A stretch of DNA of 64,000 nucleotides from Zantedeschia hybrid cultivar (GCA_030544215.1 JARZZO010000003.1:27470379-27534378), one strand, 5' to 3'. Positions 12,777 to 24,813 are shown, numbered from the stretch's first letter. The notes: generated by a model from the sequence alone, not told the origin. Numbers and translations are program-made.

Positions 12777-13095
12777 ATGTGATCTTGTGGTAGCACAACA
12801 AATCACATCAAGTCCCTTAGGCAATCAACTCTTGACAATTGCAACATTTGCAATATCCGATCAAATTTAACCCCTGAATCAGAATGACCTTGTGGTAGCA
12901 CAACAAATCAAATGATTCAGTTAAGTTTATCCATCATTACTTAGATAACATGAATTCATAGTGCAATCCTTGTGGTAGCACAACAAAACTACACTATTTG
13001 TCCATCTATCTTAATGACATCACATGTGGTAGACCTAGATTAATTTCTAAATCAACTAGACCTTGTAGTAGCACAACAAATCCATTTGAAATAAG
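12777..13095 (-). other. Four-unit hairpin array in the leader of A
   Basis: Four copies of CTTGTGGTAGCACAACAA (plus-strand reading; the fourth has CTTGTAGTAGC) lie 80-100 bases apart. Three are closed by different perfect stems: ATGTGAT/ATCACAT (12777-12783 with 12802-12808), CTGAATCA/TGATTCAG (12874-12881 with 12913-12920) and ATAGTG/CACTAT (12958-12963 with 12992-12997). The fourth, around 13060-13080, pairs less well. In the sense RNA the loop contains an inner TTGTG/CACAA stem. The same array is in C and D. Confidence 0.7.
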
Positions 13096-14491
13096 AATTA
13101 TCCTTAGATCTATAATGATGGTGGGTTACGTGGATTATTCTGAATATCTCACGTTTACAACTTAAATTTTGAAAGAGGATTTTTGATTTGATTTATAAAA
13201 ATCGTGCTATTAATAATATTTCGATTTAAAGTATCATAATACTTAATAGAAATATATATATATATAATAGCATATTCCACAGATATCACATATATGCAGA
13301 AAAATAAATAGGGATGATCATGGACTACTTAAGCTACTATGGAATCATCGGAGCCAAACGATGATCCATAATACAATCCTAGTGTGAAAACAGTAACACG
13401 GGTTCCATTTGATGTGAGTCCTTCCTCCAGAGGTGTCTTCAGAAGATCCCGTCCTCTAAACTTAATCCGTAACATTTAAATATGAAATTTAGGACTCGCA
13501 GGTCCATAAATGTACATTTAAATAATAAGAAACCTTGATCTTATCAAGGGGAGTACAATCTTATAGGAAGATAGAGAGTACATTTGGATTAAGAGAGAGG
13601 AAGACACGCAGGTCCTATTTAAAATACCAAATGAAATATGCATCGCATTTATTCACATCAATCATCACATGATAAAACTAAGTCCATGATCATCCCACCA
13701 TAAAACACATCACATGCATCATAATTATCACATAATTACAGTTGGTATTAACTTTTATAAATATAAAATTATAATACCAATAACTTTTCGAAATAACATT
13801 TATTTCAATATTATCAATAATATTCAAAACATTATTGACAAACAAGATAACTAAACCATTCAGTTAATCTAAATACTCATTCAAACATTTTGAAAAAATA
13901 AATAAAATCAAGTTATGCATAAAATAAGTTTAAAAACAATTTTTAAACTTAATTAATTTAATAGAGAAGTTAATAATCTAAAACAATTTTAAATAATTAA
14001 CCAATACCCTATAATCAATAAAACCCTTTGAATGAATTAACAGTTATTAAATAGTTTAATAATCTGTTAATAATAATAAGAATAATTAATAACAGTTATT
14101 AATTATCCCTATAAAATATCTATTTTAAAACAATTTTAAAATGGGTTTTAAAAGGGTTTAAAATGGGGCTAAAAGGGGTTAACGGGTCTGTGGGAGGGTT
14201 GCCGAGTCCGGACCCGGTTCTTTCAAGGCGCGGGTCCGGGCGGGCCGACCCGGCGACCTACGTGCCGCTTCACCCCCGCCGCCCGTTAGGGTTTGGGGTG
14301 AGGCGAGCGCCTGGTTCGCACCCCCGACCGGCGAGGGCAGGTCGCCGCCGGCCCAGCCGATGGGCGGCGGGGCTCCGGCCGGCTATTCCGGCACCGGTGC
14401 ACGTCGCCGGCGATCTTCCAGACATCCCCGTGCTTCGCCGGTCCTCCCCTCAAGCCTGCATGCTGCAGCTTATCACGATAACGAGGAGGTT

Positions 14492-14530
<39 letters not shown>

Positions 14531-15161
14531 CGGCCCAGCCGATGGATGGTGGGGCTCCGGCCGGTCCCCACGGCGCCGATGGACGTCGTCGACGGCATCG
14601 AACGTCGCCGGACGTTTGGTTTCTCCCTGTACGCACCTCTCTGTACTCACGTTGCTATTTGCATGCCATCGGAATGAGAGAGGGAGGAGCCAGTTAAAAG
14701 AGGAGGAGGATAGGCCATACAGCGTCGTATATGCCGGTAGTAGTCCCCAGTGGTTATCCCAAGCTTCCTACATGTATTTGCAGGCCGGTTCCGAACGCGG
14801 CCTATAGTGCATGGCCTATGGAAGGATAACGCCAACTGCCACCTGTGATGGGGAATCTCCGGTTATCATCGGAGATGTATCTGGTCGAACCAAACTGCCA
14901 TAGAAAACAGGGATCATCCCTGTGGCTCCCCGAAAATTATCATGATAATCTTGTACCCATTGGGAGCAGCCCCAAGAAAAAAAACCCTATTTAAATCCAG
15001 GATCATATCCCAATAATTTTAGACATTCTAAAAACGCGGGGAACAATTCCCTGATTTTTAAATAAATTTTAGCCCAAGAACATGTACAATACAGGTTCTT
15101 CATGCATAACGAGAAATTATCACGCAAAACGATGCCGTTTTACGATCGAACCAATAACCTG
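13096..15161 (-). other. Primer-site-proximal leader of A with GC-rich block and C36 run
   Basis: There is no gene. 13100-14160 is very AT-rich. 14160-14660 is a GC-rich island in which a segment at about 14350-14400 is repeated imperfectly at 14530-14580. It includes a run of 36 C (14494-14529), which is G on the element's sense strand. Open frames over the island (for example 14163-14807) are a by-product of composition. Confidence 0.6.
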
Positions 15162-15173
15162 GCTCTGATACTA
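15162..15173 (-). other. Primer-binding site of A (initiator Met tRNA)
   Basis: On the minus strand TAGTATCAGAGC follows the 5' LTR after one base. It matches the usual TGGTATCAGAGC at 11 of 12 positions. Confidence 0.8.
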
Positions 15174-15174
15174 C

Positions 15175-16759
15175 TGTTAGGAATCGCTTAGAACGCAGCG
15201 AAAAATTAAATCGATTCCTATGTATCGGTTGTTGTAATCGTAAAACGGACAATTAAATAAACGTAGGAAGAACGGTTCTTCACCTTTACGGGGTTTCGAA
15301 TCTCCCGTAGATAATTCCGACTCGGTAATCGTGCACGCGCATGATCTCTAGAGGTATCCACACGAGTTCCCGATGCAGACGCGTTTTCCTCCTCAACTTG
15401 AGTACTCCGACCCGATCTCAAATCCACCATGCGCGGAAAGAGAAAGATCTAATTCAAGAGAGAGGGAAGGAGAAAGAGAGAGGAGATAGAGAATCTGAGA
15501 GTGTGTATTTTTTACAACCTCTTTCACCCCTCCCCTTGGCCTCCTTATATAAGAAATAAGGATAAGCACAATGATTAAATCTCATGATTATCCAAGAGTT
15601 TGGCCTTGGATAACTCTTCATTAAATATTCATGTTTATCCTGCGGCTTTTCCTAAAAACCCAAATAAGCATGATATTTAACATCTCTCACCGTCTGACGA
15701 GAACTCTTATGTGTGTGACCATCTAGGCCCATATATCAGTCCGATTTCAGGCCCATTAAACTTAGAACTAATTCTAAAGTTTAATATTTATTAATTAATA
15801 TTTAAACATCATATGTTAAATAATTAATTTAATAAATAAGTGGTTTATCATCTGATGATTAATCCACTTGGCCTTCTGACCATGAACGGTACCAAACACT
15901 ACATCATGATCTCAGAAGATATAAGGGATATTGTTCCCTTTATTTGAACCTTTCCGTCTGCAAATACCGCACAGATAAAATCCTTCACTCATCTAATGTC
16001 CCAATAACGCAAGGGTATGGTTTTATAGTCAAACCCTCTATCGCATTATTTAGATGGATTACAGTACTCAGTTAATTTCTAGAAAGACATCTATTTCATT
16101 TGACCCTGACCAGGGATTTCTGTGTACACATCCATAGGACATTCTCTCTCCAGTCTTATACTAAGAGTGAGTGATCCCTTGTTGTTCACTTAATTACCTT
16201 TGCAAGCTTTCCACTGTATCTGAGAGACTGACTATCGTGGGCTTAATGTTTAAAGTCCACAAGTCAGAGAATCAAGACACAATAGTCTACAAACAAGATA
16301 TCATTGGTGACTCAGGTCAAAGGACCAACTGTGCTACTGCAACGATTGAATTCCTTGGTTGACTAATAGGTATAATTACCATCCAGGAATTTTTATTTGG
16401 GTCTGTTCAGTGAACTCATTCTCTAATGAGCACCCACAAGTTTATCTTAGTGTCACCACACGAGTGAATGTGAGATCATTCACTCTCATCACATGAGCAG
16501 ACATAACTTGTGTCGATCTTATCATATATTTAATGTTCATCTCAAATATCCTATGATCGAGAACTGTTTAAGACAAGTGACTAAGGATATTGATCTCACT
16601 ATCATGATCTCATCATGATTCAATATCCCATACATTTGTCTACGGACCTTCATTACGATAGTTAATTTGTAAGAACTGTAAATGAAGAAATAATTATCTT
16701 TATTAATAATCTGAACTAGAATGTACAATGATTGGCTTTGAGGCCACCCAATTCTATCA
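15175..16759 (-). repeat. 5' LTR of element A
   Basis: A 1585-bp LTR. A TATA-like TATATAAG lies on the minus strand at 15544-15551, and a (GA)-rich stretch lies near 15458-15488. Confidence 0.93.
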
Positions 16760-18106
16760 GAAATCTATGAAGGTGTGGCAAAGAAGCAAGGCCATCTGAG
16801 GAAAGCCGCACACTACTACGAAGTCCAATGCTTGTGAGGCTAATCAACCATTCAAATTTTAAGAATATAAGGCATTTCATAAAATGCTCTAAATAAACAA
16901 AGCATTATGTAAAAATATTACCATATGATAAAACTACTCACACTCTTAAATAAGTCCATCTTATTCACAAATCATGTTTCCAATGCTAAACTACGAAGAT
17001 CGGGAGTCAAATGATGTCATTCCCCTCGAAATCACATTTCTAAGTCAAATTAGTCGACCAATGCCTGAAATCAGTCAATTGTTGGCTTAAACAGATACTG
17101 AAATTCTCAATTTTTACAATTTTGGTAAAATCAGTTGACTAGTGCTTCAGGTTGGTCAAGCTTTTTGCACAGTTCTGCAAATTGGAGAGACTTAAGCAGA
17201 AAACTACTCTGGTACTTTTGACTTCAAATGCATGCCATTTGAAATCTATACATCCAAATCAAAATTTTAATTTTTTTTAATGAAAGTTGACTAAGTAAAC
17301 TATATCATATCCAAAAATCAAGTAAATTGGAGTACTACACAATTCATGGTAATTAAAATACTCATTGACCATCCTATTTTTAGAGTCAACCACACACCTA
17401 TAAAGATGGAGTTGGATTTCACTCAAACCAAAGTCAAATGCCATGAAATTTAAATTAAGATAACCATACATATATATCTACCAATTTAAAACATGCATGC
17501 TAATCCAATCACTGTAGAGATCATAGTAAGCATCACAACTTAGGCAATTTATCATTCCCATATTGCACTTTTTTAAACATGAAACTATGGTGTTCACCAT
17601 CCAATGCACCATCCTTATCATCAATTAAGAACCTTAGGAGAAGGATATTAATGAGAAACATAAATTTGAGCACATGCAAGTCAATTGGAACTCATGGAAC
17701 CAACATGCCGACATGGATTCAAAAAAATTATTTCATGGCATCACCCCACCTCAAGTGTAGTTCCATCAAACCTAAATGGGTCTTCTAAAACCAATCCGAG
17801 CTCCAAGAGAAGAAGGAAGATGAGAAGTTGAAGATCATCCATGTGCTCTAAGCTTCAAAAGATCCTCCTCATCCAATTGCTCACTTGATCACCTTCTAGA
17901 TCATGACATGAAGCCTCCCACCGCACAAGGAACACCATAGAGGGCCTCCTCCATCAACATCATAATTCACGTATAATTCATCACAAAATCTATTCAACTC
18001 GAAATAAACCATGTTCATAGGAATTCAGCCGCTTAACCCATGGTCAAACTTAGTCAAAGCCAGGAACCGGTTCTGAAATCATGAACCAGAGGGTCAAAGT
18101 ATTATA

Positions 18107-18429
18107 GGGGCACTACCATCACTGAGCTAAAGGAGAAGCTAGTGAAAGCGGAGTCAGAGCGGAAGAGTTCCATCGAAGCTTTGGACACTGAACAAGGACG
18201 GGTGAGTAAGACTGATGCGGCATCGGCCCAGCCCATGGAGCTTTTCAAGGCTAACCTAGAGTACACTGACGCCCTCTTGGATTATGGGGCAAAGTCAGCG
18301 GACATGCTCTTTAATCTGTTGCTCGCCTCAGCAAAGAGGGCCCACCTTGATGCGGACTTCACCAGCTTGGACCTCTCGAATGGTGGTGCAGCCATGAAGG
18401 GCCATGTGATGCATTCTTAGTGACTCCTA
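18107..18429 (+). pseudogene. Gypsy-type gag fragment, C-terminal part
   Basis: A 92-residue open frame (18142-18420), preceded in frame by ITELKEKLV, reads as a coiled-coil-like, charged segment (KAESERKSSIEALDTEQ) followed by an acidic helical part (YTDALLDYGAKSADMLFNLL) and DADFTSLDLSNGG. This resembles the end of gag-like proteins of plant gypsy elements. It probably continues the region 4033-6049, split by the block at 6050-18106. Recognition is by pattern only. Confidence 0.4.
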
Positions 18430-19855
18430 TTTCTACTTAAATTTGAACAAAGAAGAAATTTTATTAAAATTTTATCTTGGTCTCCTCCTAGGTGGTACTA
18501 AATAAATATATCAGATGTATTCGAATATTTATTATACATAGAATAATCACATTTGATTCTTAATCAATGTAAATAGTCATGCATCAAACATACATGTCAT
18601 TAGGGTGGCCATGGACAACATAGTGACCAAATTGGAGCCATGTAGTTTGTCACAAGTTACTTAATGTAACAACTATATCAAAATTCAGCAAACGGATAGA
18701 CATGTGATCACATCTTCATGGCATCTTCTAATTGCTATTATGGATCATCCTCGCTCCTCAACTAGCAACTACAATTATAACATAATAATGGGTCCAATAC
18801 CCAAAATACATATGTAATGAGAGAGTGCCTTATGGCGAGTACATTATAATTGGGAGGTTGAAGTGCATTAGAGTGTAGAGAGAGAGGGAGGCATGCAGAC
18901 CTTAATAATAATCAAATTATTATAAACCATTCTACATATAAATCCACATCCACACCCAGATCATGATATGACATATTTCAAAGTGCTTGTCCAGGACTAC
19001 ATGATTAACTTAAATCAATCTCACGTAGGATATAATCATCCAACGAGGATTTAATTTTAGAAAATAAACTAATTTTGGCTTTTATAAAAATTGGGATCCA
19101 ATCAAAACTAGTCTTAATTTGAATTTTTGAAAATTTTGGACTGTTAAACATGCTTTAGATCATAATTTAAAAGTTGTAACATATCAACATGTGCAAACAA
19201 AAAAACTAAAATTATTTTCCATTAGTTTCTACGCATCAATGCCACTATGAAATTGTTCCATATACGCATACCCTCATGTGATCTCATCAAATAACGCATA
19301 AGTTGCGGATCGACTTGCTCAATTAGGTCACTATGGGGGTCAAGGGTGGCCAGTTCCCCCCCTCTCCCCCCCACCCCCCGTGAGGGGGTTGTCAAGGGGC
19401 CTGGGCTTCCAAATCCCATAGCATATCCTATATGATAAGGACCCAAGTGACAATGAATCAACTAGTTGACAGTTAGGTAAATTATCATCCAGTAGTGGAT
19501 CAGTTTAATTACCACATTCTCGAATGAACATATACATGTTCGTATTAAGTCACTATAAGATCAATTACCCTCATCTTATAAGTAGGAGTAACATGTACTA
19601 GTCTCACTTGATATTTGATATCCTTCTCAAATATCCCCCAAATATGAACAATTATGAATAAATGTTTATAAAAGATTAATCTTGTTATCATAATATCATC
19701 AAGATTTAAATCTCCATTCCCATGAATTTACAGACTTTACTACAAACGATATAATTGATTTACGCATAATGAATGTATTTCCTTTATTATTATAATAAGA
19801 ACGAGAATGTACGTCAAAGTTATGAGATTAGCTTGACAGACATCCATAACTAACA
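18430..19855 (-). mobile_element. Truncated copia element: leader and 5' LTR remains
   Basis: 18460-18900 matches the leader of D (48180-48600) in order: the cctaggtg-gt-ctaaataaatatat block, gtggccatgga, the catcctcgctcct block, gccttatggcgagtac and agagagagggagg. 19460-19855 matches the U3 start of the related LTRs and ends in CTAACA. Everything between leader and U3, and all coding sequence, is lost. A small C-rich stretch occurs at 19357-19387. This is an older copy than A, C, D or E. Confidence 0.65.
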
Positions 19856-19974
19856 CAAGTTTTTTATACATCTTTACGAATCAAATTTTCCTCCGATTGT
19901 CTATGCTATAGATTGGTCCATAGCAGGAAAAATTAAGTCTATCTAATTTTTCACGCACTAGGTGTCTTTGTCCA

Positions 19975-20275
19975 TCCTCGACTCCTCATATATCAGGTTT
20001 GCCCTCGACTCCTCCTATAAGGGAGTCAGTCTATTTGGATTATGTTCGTCCCCGAATCCTCCCATAGGGGAGTCAATCTATATGGATTATGTTTGTCCCT
20101 AAATCCTCCCACAAGGAGTCAGTTTGCAGGATTAGGTCCGCCCTTGACTCCTCCTTAGAGAGATGGTTTGCATGAATTAGGTCTGCCTCCGACCTCTACC
20201 GTAGGGGAGTCGATTTGCATGAATTAGGTTCACCCCTAACTCGTCCCATAGGGAATCGGTTTGCAGGGATCAGGT
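19975..20275. repeat. Six-unit tandem repeat with hairpin-forming units
   Basis: Units of about 45-50 bp repeat, each around GACTCCTCC-TAT-AGGGGAGTC (a near-perfect inverted repeat) followed by a TTTG-ATTAGGTTC-like spacer. The array lies next to the integrase end of a minus-strand gypsy remnant. Tandem arrays in that position are known from Tat/Ogre-type gypsy elements, so it may be part of that element's 3' untranslated region. Confidence 0.65.
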
Positions 20276-20574
20276 TTGATGCAGCTAAACTCTTATGAAT
20301 TGAATTTCTAAAACTTTAACAGATTTTTGCTTTTTATATAGAAAGGTAAAAAGAGGCGCCCACTTGGGGGCATTATATATATTGTCACTGACTTTGGGTG
20401 TTAGGCATATTATTGGCAGAGCCTCTTAGCATTCCAAGTCTAAGGGACAGGTTGCCCCCTGAGTGCTTCAAGACGATATGCGCAGCCATGGGTGACTTCT
20501 CTCACTCAATCGAGGCGCTCCCAGTTAGGCACCAGTTTCCCTATAGCTTCGGCTAGCTGTGAGGCATGTGCATC
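20276..20574 (-). other. Non-coding sequence downstream of gypsy integrase
   Basis: No open frame or clear LTR boundary is seen. It connects the tandem repeat to the end of the gypsy integrase and is probably part of the same element. Confidence 0.3.
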
Positions 20575-21702
20575 TCAGAGCACTAGATCATCAACTTTGA
20601 AGCTTGGTGGCCATACGCGGGCGTTATGGTACTTGGTCATTCGTTGTTGATAGGCTGCCAGTCTGATGTAAGTGAAGTTCTGAACCTCACTTAGTAGGTC
20701 CAGGTTATCCCTCATAGCATTGTCATTGGATGTCGACTCGTAAGCTCGTACTCGGGTGGATGGAAGGGTAGTCTCTATCAAAATGAACGCTTTAGCCCAG
20801 TAGACCATACTAAAACAAGTCTTACCAATGGCCATCTAACTAGTTGATCTGATAGGCCCAAAGTATGTAGGGGAATTCGTTTGCCCATCATCCTTTGGCT
20901 TCCCCAAGTTGAGCCTTGAGTCCCTGTAGGATAGTCGGATTCATAACCTCTGCCTGCCCCTTGGTCTATGGATGCACAATGGATATGAATAGGTGGTTGG
21001 TGCCAAATTCCCCGCAATTCTTTCGAAATCAACTACTGTCAAACTACCTGCCATTGTCAGTTACTATCACCCGTGGTATGCCAAAGTGATATATGATGGA
21101 TTTCCAGATGAAATTCCACATATTCCTATCAATGATGGTCGCCAAGGTCTTGGTGTCCACCCACTTGCAGAAGTAGTCAATGGCTATGATGAAGAACTTT
21201 CTCTACCATGTAGCCAAAAGGAATAGACCTAGGATGTTGATGCCCTATAGGGTGAATGGCCATGGATCAGCTAGGGGGTCAGTTGAGTAGCAAACTAATG
21301 AATAAGGAACCGTACTGTTGATTGACACTTGTGGCATCGGCGAACAAAGTCTACAGCATCCTGATGCTTGGTCGGCCACCAATACTACTATTGTAGGAGT
21401 TTATGTCCTAAGCACCCCCCCCCCTCGTGGATTCCTTAGTGGTAGCTCTTGGAGGGCATGCTCGAGTTTGGCTTGGTCCAGGCAATAAAGCAACCCTTGC
21501 TCAAAGGATCTTCGGTACAGCTATCTATCGACAAGGACAAATCAGGCCTCCCTTTGCTTGATCTTGCAAGTCCCCAATCAATCGTCTGACAGCTCTCCTC
21601 ACAAGAGATAAGGTACGGGGTGATCCAACATGACTCGATAGGTAAGTTTACTTGCATAATAGGCTCTAACACCATTGTGCTGGGCACAGTGAGTTCTTTC
21701 AC
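20575..21702 (-). pseudogene. Gypsy integrase remnant
   Basis: Read across frames on the minus strand: QDAVDFVRRCHKC (end of the zinc-binding domain, near 21340), FIIAIDYFCKWVDTK (first catalytic Asp region) with PRVIVTDNG (second Asp) at about 21060-21200, and in 20835-20575 the C-terminal segment FSMVYWAKAFILIETTLPS...LAAYQQRMTKYHNARV...FKVDDLVL. These are hallmarks of plant Ty3/gypsy integrase. Stops and frameshifts are frequent, so it is non-functional. Confidence 0.75.
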
Positions 21703-22746
21703 AAGGACCGCTCACCTCTCATCAATCCCCGAAGGGAACGCCAACTAAGAGAGTCTATAGGTATGAGCATTCTTAAAGCTAGGGATCCGAATGACTTCAA
21801 GAACATTGAAATTTTTGGCTGCAACCTTTACCAGCCGCAAGTACTCGGCCATAGGTCACGTCTTTGGCCTTACAATCTCCAAGGACCTGGTTCACGACCA
21901 ATTGAGAGTCACTGTATACCCAAATCCTCCAAGCATCTAGGCTCTTAGCCATGCATACCCCAAAAAGCAGCACCTTGTACTCGACTGCGTTATTAGTGGC
22001 TGGGAAACTGAATCACAAGGAGTACCTAGTGAAGTGCCGTCAGGGGTTACCCAGATCCATCCAGCCCCACTCCTTATAGTGAGGAAGACCCATCAATGTA
22101 TAACTCCCACAAGGGATCTACAGAAGGTCTAATCGGTGCATCTGGGGGTAGTGCAAGAGCTTATGTATAGAACTGCCCTGGGGTCAGCTCCACAATGAGT
22201 TAATGAAGTCATGACCTTTAATAGTGGTTTAAGGATAAAAGGTAATACCATGTTTGCTGAGCTCTATGGACCACCTTACTGGCCAGTCAAAGACTTCAGG
22301 ACAAGTCAAGATTTGCTTCAGCGGATGACCAGTCAAAACCTTGACCAGATAAATGAGGAAGTAAGGTGGTAACCTTCTTGCCAAGGTCACCAGCACCAGA
22401 GCGAGCTTCTTAATGGTAGAATATCGGAGCTCTAGTCCATGTGGCACTCAGCTAGGTAGTACATTGGCTTTTGTATGTCATCGTCTTCTCGTACAAGCAT
22501 AGAGCTAATGGTCGCCTCCAAAGCTACAAGGTAAAGATATAAGGTCTCACCCAGAGTGGGATTCAAGGGGACGGGGATTCGGCCAACTATACCCTCAGCT
22601 GGTCGAAGGCTGACTAGCACTCCTCCACCCACTCGAATCCTTTGGCCTTGTGAAGTAGTTTGAAAAATAGGAATTGCTGATGAGTGGCTTGGGACATGCA
22701 CCGATTGAGGGATGCCACCTGGCCACTTAGGCACTACATCTCTCAA
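21703..22746 (-). pseudogene. Gypsy RNase H remnant
   Basis: The segment 22447-22229 reads ELRYSTIKKLALVLVTLARRL...VLTGHPLKQIL...IELSKHGI, the connection region before RNase H in plant gypsy pol. LWELYIDGSS near 22090 and AVEYKVLLFGVC near 21985 are the first and second RNase H motifs. The upstream part (22746-22432) holds LVALEATISSMLVRE. Multiple stops interrupt it. Gene order RT, RNase H, integrase on the minus strand confirms gypsy rather than copia. Confidence 0.7.
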
Positions 22747-22762
22747 ATTGTTGTTGGTGGCC

Positions 22763-23257
22763 TCATTTCTTGGATGGCCTAAACTTTGTCGGGTTAGCTT
22801 CGATACCCCGTCGAGTGACTAGGAAGCCCAGAAACATCCCAGATGCCACCCCGAACATGCACTTGGAGGAATTTAGCTTCATCCAATATCTAGTCAGAGC
22901 CAAACTGATCAGATGGTTAGTAGCATGGCGGCTCTTGACCAACATGTCGTCGATGTAGACGTCCATATTTCGTCCGAGCTGCGGCTCGAACATCTTATTG
23001 ATAAGGCGTTGGTATGTGGCCTTGACATTCTTCAACAAGAATGGTATTTAGGTGTAGCAGTATAAAATGAGGTTGATGGTTAAGTTGGTCTTGACTTCAT
23101 CATCTAGGTGCATCCAGACTTGATGGTAGCTAGAGTAGGTGTCGAGGAAACTGAGCATCTCTTGGCCAGATATGGCATCTACTAGTTGGTCAATCTGGGG
23201 AAGTGGGAAGCTATTTATTAGGCATGCTTTGTTCAAGTCGGGAAGTGGGATAGCCAT
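22763..23257 (-). pseudogene. Gypsy reverse transcriptase remnant
   Basis: Two open segments carry DLNKACLINSFPLPQIDQLVDA and LSFLDTYSSYHQVWMH (23257-23048), then QRLINKMFEPQLGRNMDVYID with the catalytic YIDDMLVKS box (23038-22763). A short frame break separates them near 23040. In a live element this enzyme copies the RNA into cDNA; here the frame breaks and loss of upstream sequence make it a relic. Confidence 0.85.
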
Positions 23258-23360
23258 TTCGAGTGGTGGGGCAGTCGAAGATGGCCAGCTTCTAGACCCT
23301 TCTATACTTCAACCTAGAAAGACATTCGTCATTCTAGGTTGTGTCTCCTTTTTTGATTCA

Positions 23361-23867
23361 TTAGAGGACGCATCGGGTCAACATGGAGGCAGTGTAGCAT
23401 GACTTATAGGTCAATCCGAAGCATGTCCAAGGGTGCCCAAGGAATACGTCTAGATTGGCCTTCAAAAACTCCTCTAGTCGGCTAGCTTCATCCAGGGTGA
23501 GTCTAGATCCACTGTGAAGCACCCAACCTCTGCCCCTAAGTATAGGAATGGGCACTAAGTCTTTCCCAAGGGAGGAGACCTTAGAGCCATCCAAGGTGAG
23601 CTCGATGCCCATTGTCTTCGTTGTAACCTTGCCCTTGGTGAATAGCATATAGTAGTGCCAGGCCGACTCCTGATCACCTTGCATCTCTCCAACTCTATTG
23701 GCAGTTAGGAACTTGAGCATCTGATGGTACATAGAGGGTACTACTCCGAGCCAGCCGAGTAGGCGACAGCCAAAGATAGCATCGTAGGCCAACTCCACTC
23801 TGACCACCACAAAGTCAATTTCTATTGTACTCTGGTGCTTTATTATGAACATGTGGCTTTCTTTCAC
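23361..23867 (-). pseudogene. Gypsy protease-region remnant
   Basis: The 168-residue frame contains IDFVVVRVELAYDAIFGCRLL, VPSMYHQMLKFLT and GEMQGDQESAWHYYM, the C-terminal part of the aspartic protease domain and the spacer to RT in plant Tat-type gypsy elements (usual form: YNAIIGRP...STYH...KFPT...GEVRGDQ). The catalytic Asp would lie upstream at about 23900-24000 but is not recognisable, so the element is truncated here. Confidence 0.65.
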
Positions 23868-24334
23868 AAAATTTGAAAAACAAAAAAAAGGAGTACAATA
23901 AAAGAACTTGATTCATCGGAATGAATCCCTGACAATGGACCAGAAGCAAACTTTACTTTTTTTTCTTTTAAAGGAAGAATGACATTCAGCATTTTGTTGC
24001 AAGGCTTTCATAATTTCATCATGTCCAATCTGCACATACCTTGGTAAGGAAGTGTCTTCCCCCTTGGATCAATGGATAAGCAAAAGTCAAAGTCAAACTT
24101 CCTTTAAGCGATGAATCCAATAAAACTTCCCTTTTCTCAACCTACCCATGTTTATTTATGCTTTGGAACTTCCGTCCATTCTCCCTTGTCTATTCTCCCT
24201 TTCCCTCCAACACCCCTTCTCTCCATTTTGAGGAATATGAGCTCTATTTTTTAGACATATTGCCTTTTCTCAACTGGGAGTTATCCCACCACTCTTTACG
24301 AAAGTTCATCTAACTAAAAGGATGAAACTATTTT
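23868..24334. other. Non-coding sequence
   Basis: An A-rich patch (23876-23890) and a T-rich patch (23950-23970) are visible. No gene or repeat boundary was recognised. Confidence 0.3.
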
Positions 24335-24482
24335 AAGGTTTTTTGGACAACGATCCCTCTAAATATAATGAATTCAAAATAAGTCCCTATATCTAACATA
24401 TAGTTAGACTTAAGTCTCTAAAAAGTCCACATATTTTTAATAGGTCCCTCAGGTTAACATCTATCTAAGAAAAGAGAATATT

Positions 24483-24720
24483 TTCCTAATATTCTCCAAA
24501 AGGATGTTAAGGTTAATGGAGAGGAAGCTGGCGGGAGAGAGAGGGAGGGAGGAGGGAGAGAGAAGCAGCACTGGCCCACTGACAACATCCTAATGGTCCA
24601 AGCCTCTCTCCTAGTATTCTCCAAACAGATGTCAAAGTTAATGGAGAGGAAGCCGGTGGGGTAGAGAGAGAGAGAGAGAGAAGCAGCACTGGCCCACCCA
24701 CAACATCCTGCTAGTGCAGG
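24483..24720. repeat. Tandem duplication of about 118 bp
   Basis: Two adjacent copies share TATTCTCCAAA, GTTAATGGAGAGGAAGC, a GA-rich tract and AAGCAGCACTGGCCCAC, and are separated by only a few bases near 24602. Confidence 0.7.
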
Positions 24721-24757
24721 CCTCCCCCAACGCCCCCATCAATGCCATGCTCATGTA

Positions 24758-24761
<4 letters not shown>

Positions 24762-24798
<37 letters not shown>

Positions 24799-24813
24799 GA
24801 GGGGGGGGGGGGG
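24762..24813. repeat. (GA)n microsatellite followed by G run
   Basis: About 17 GA units (24762-24795), then a run of 13 G (24801-24813). Confidence 0.9.

Larger units (their letters stand above)
7062..16759 (-). mobile_element. Element A: full-length Ty1/copia retrotransposon with broken coding region
   Basis: The two LTRs (7062-8655 and 15175-16759) start TGTTAGGAATCGC and end CCCAATTCTATCA. The element is flanked by the 5-bp target duplication gaaat (7057-7061 and 16760-16764). On the minus strand the order is 5' LTR, primer site, 2.5-kb leader, gag, protease, integrase, RT, RNase H, polypurine tract, 3' LTR; integrase before RT defines copia. A 300-bp sample of the LTR pair differs at about 5%. 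LTR length and the initiator-tRNA primer site suit the Tork/Angela group, though lineage is an inference. Confidence 0.93.
6050..18106. mobile_element. Probable gypsy-type LTR, split by copia element A
   Basis: The block begins TGTAACACCCC, a common start of plant gypsy LTRs, and ends near GGGTCAAAGTATTATA, a decayed inverted form of the same start. Without element A it is about 2.35 kb. Flanks aggac (6045-6049) and ggggc (18107-18111) match at 3 of 5 positions, as an old target duplication might. No coding sequence is recognisable in 6050-7061 or 16765-18106. It could be a solo LTR; orientation is unknown. Confidence 0.35.

Noticed and set aside
14163..14807. 214-residue open frame across the A leader
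   Set aside because: It runs through the C36 tract (poly-proline) and a GC-rich block that is open in several frames at once.
18107..23867. Plus-strand gypsy gag and minus-strand gypsy pol as one element
   Set aside because: They lie on opposite strands with a copia remnant between them, so they are better treated as separate remnants.
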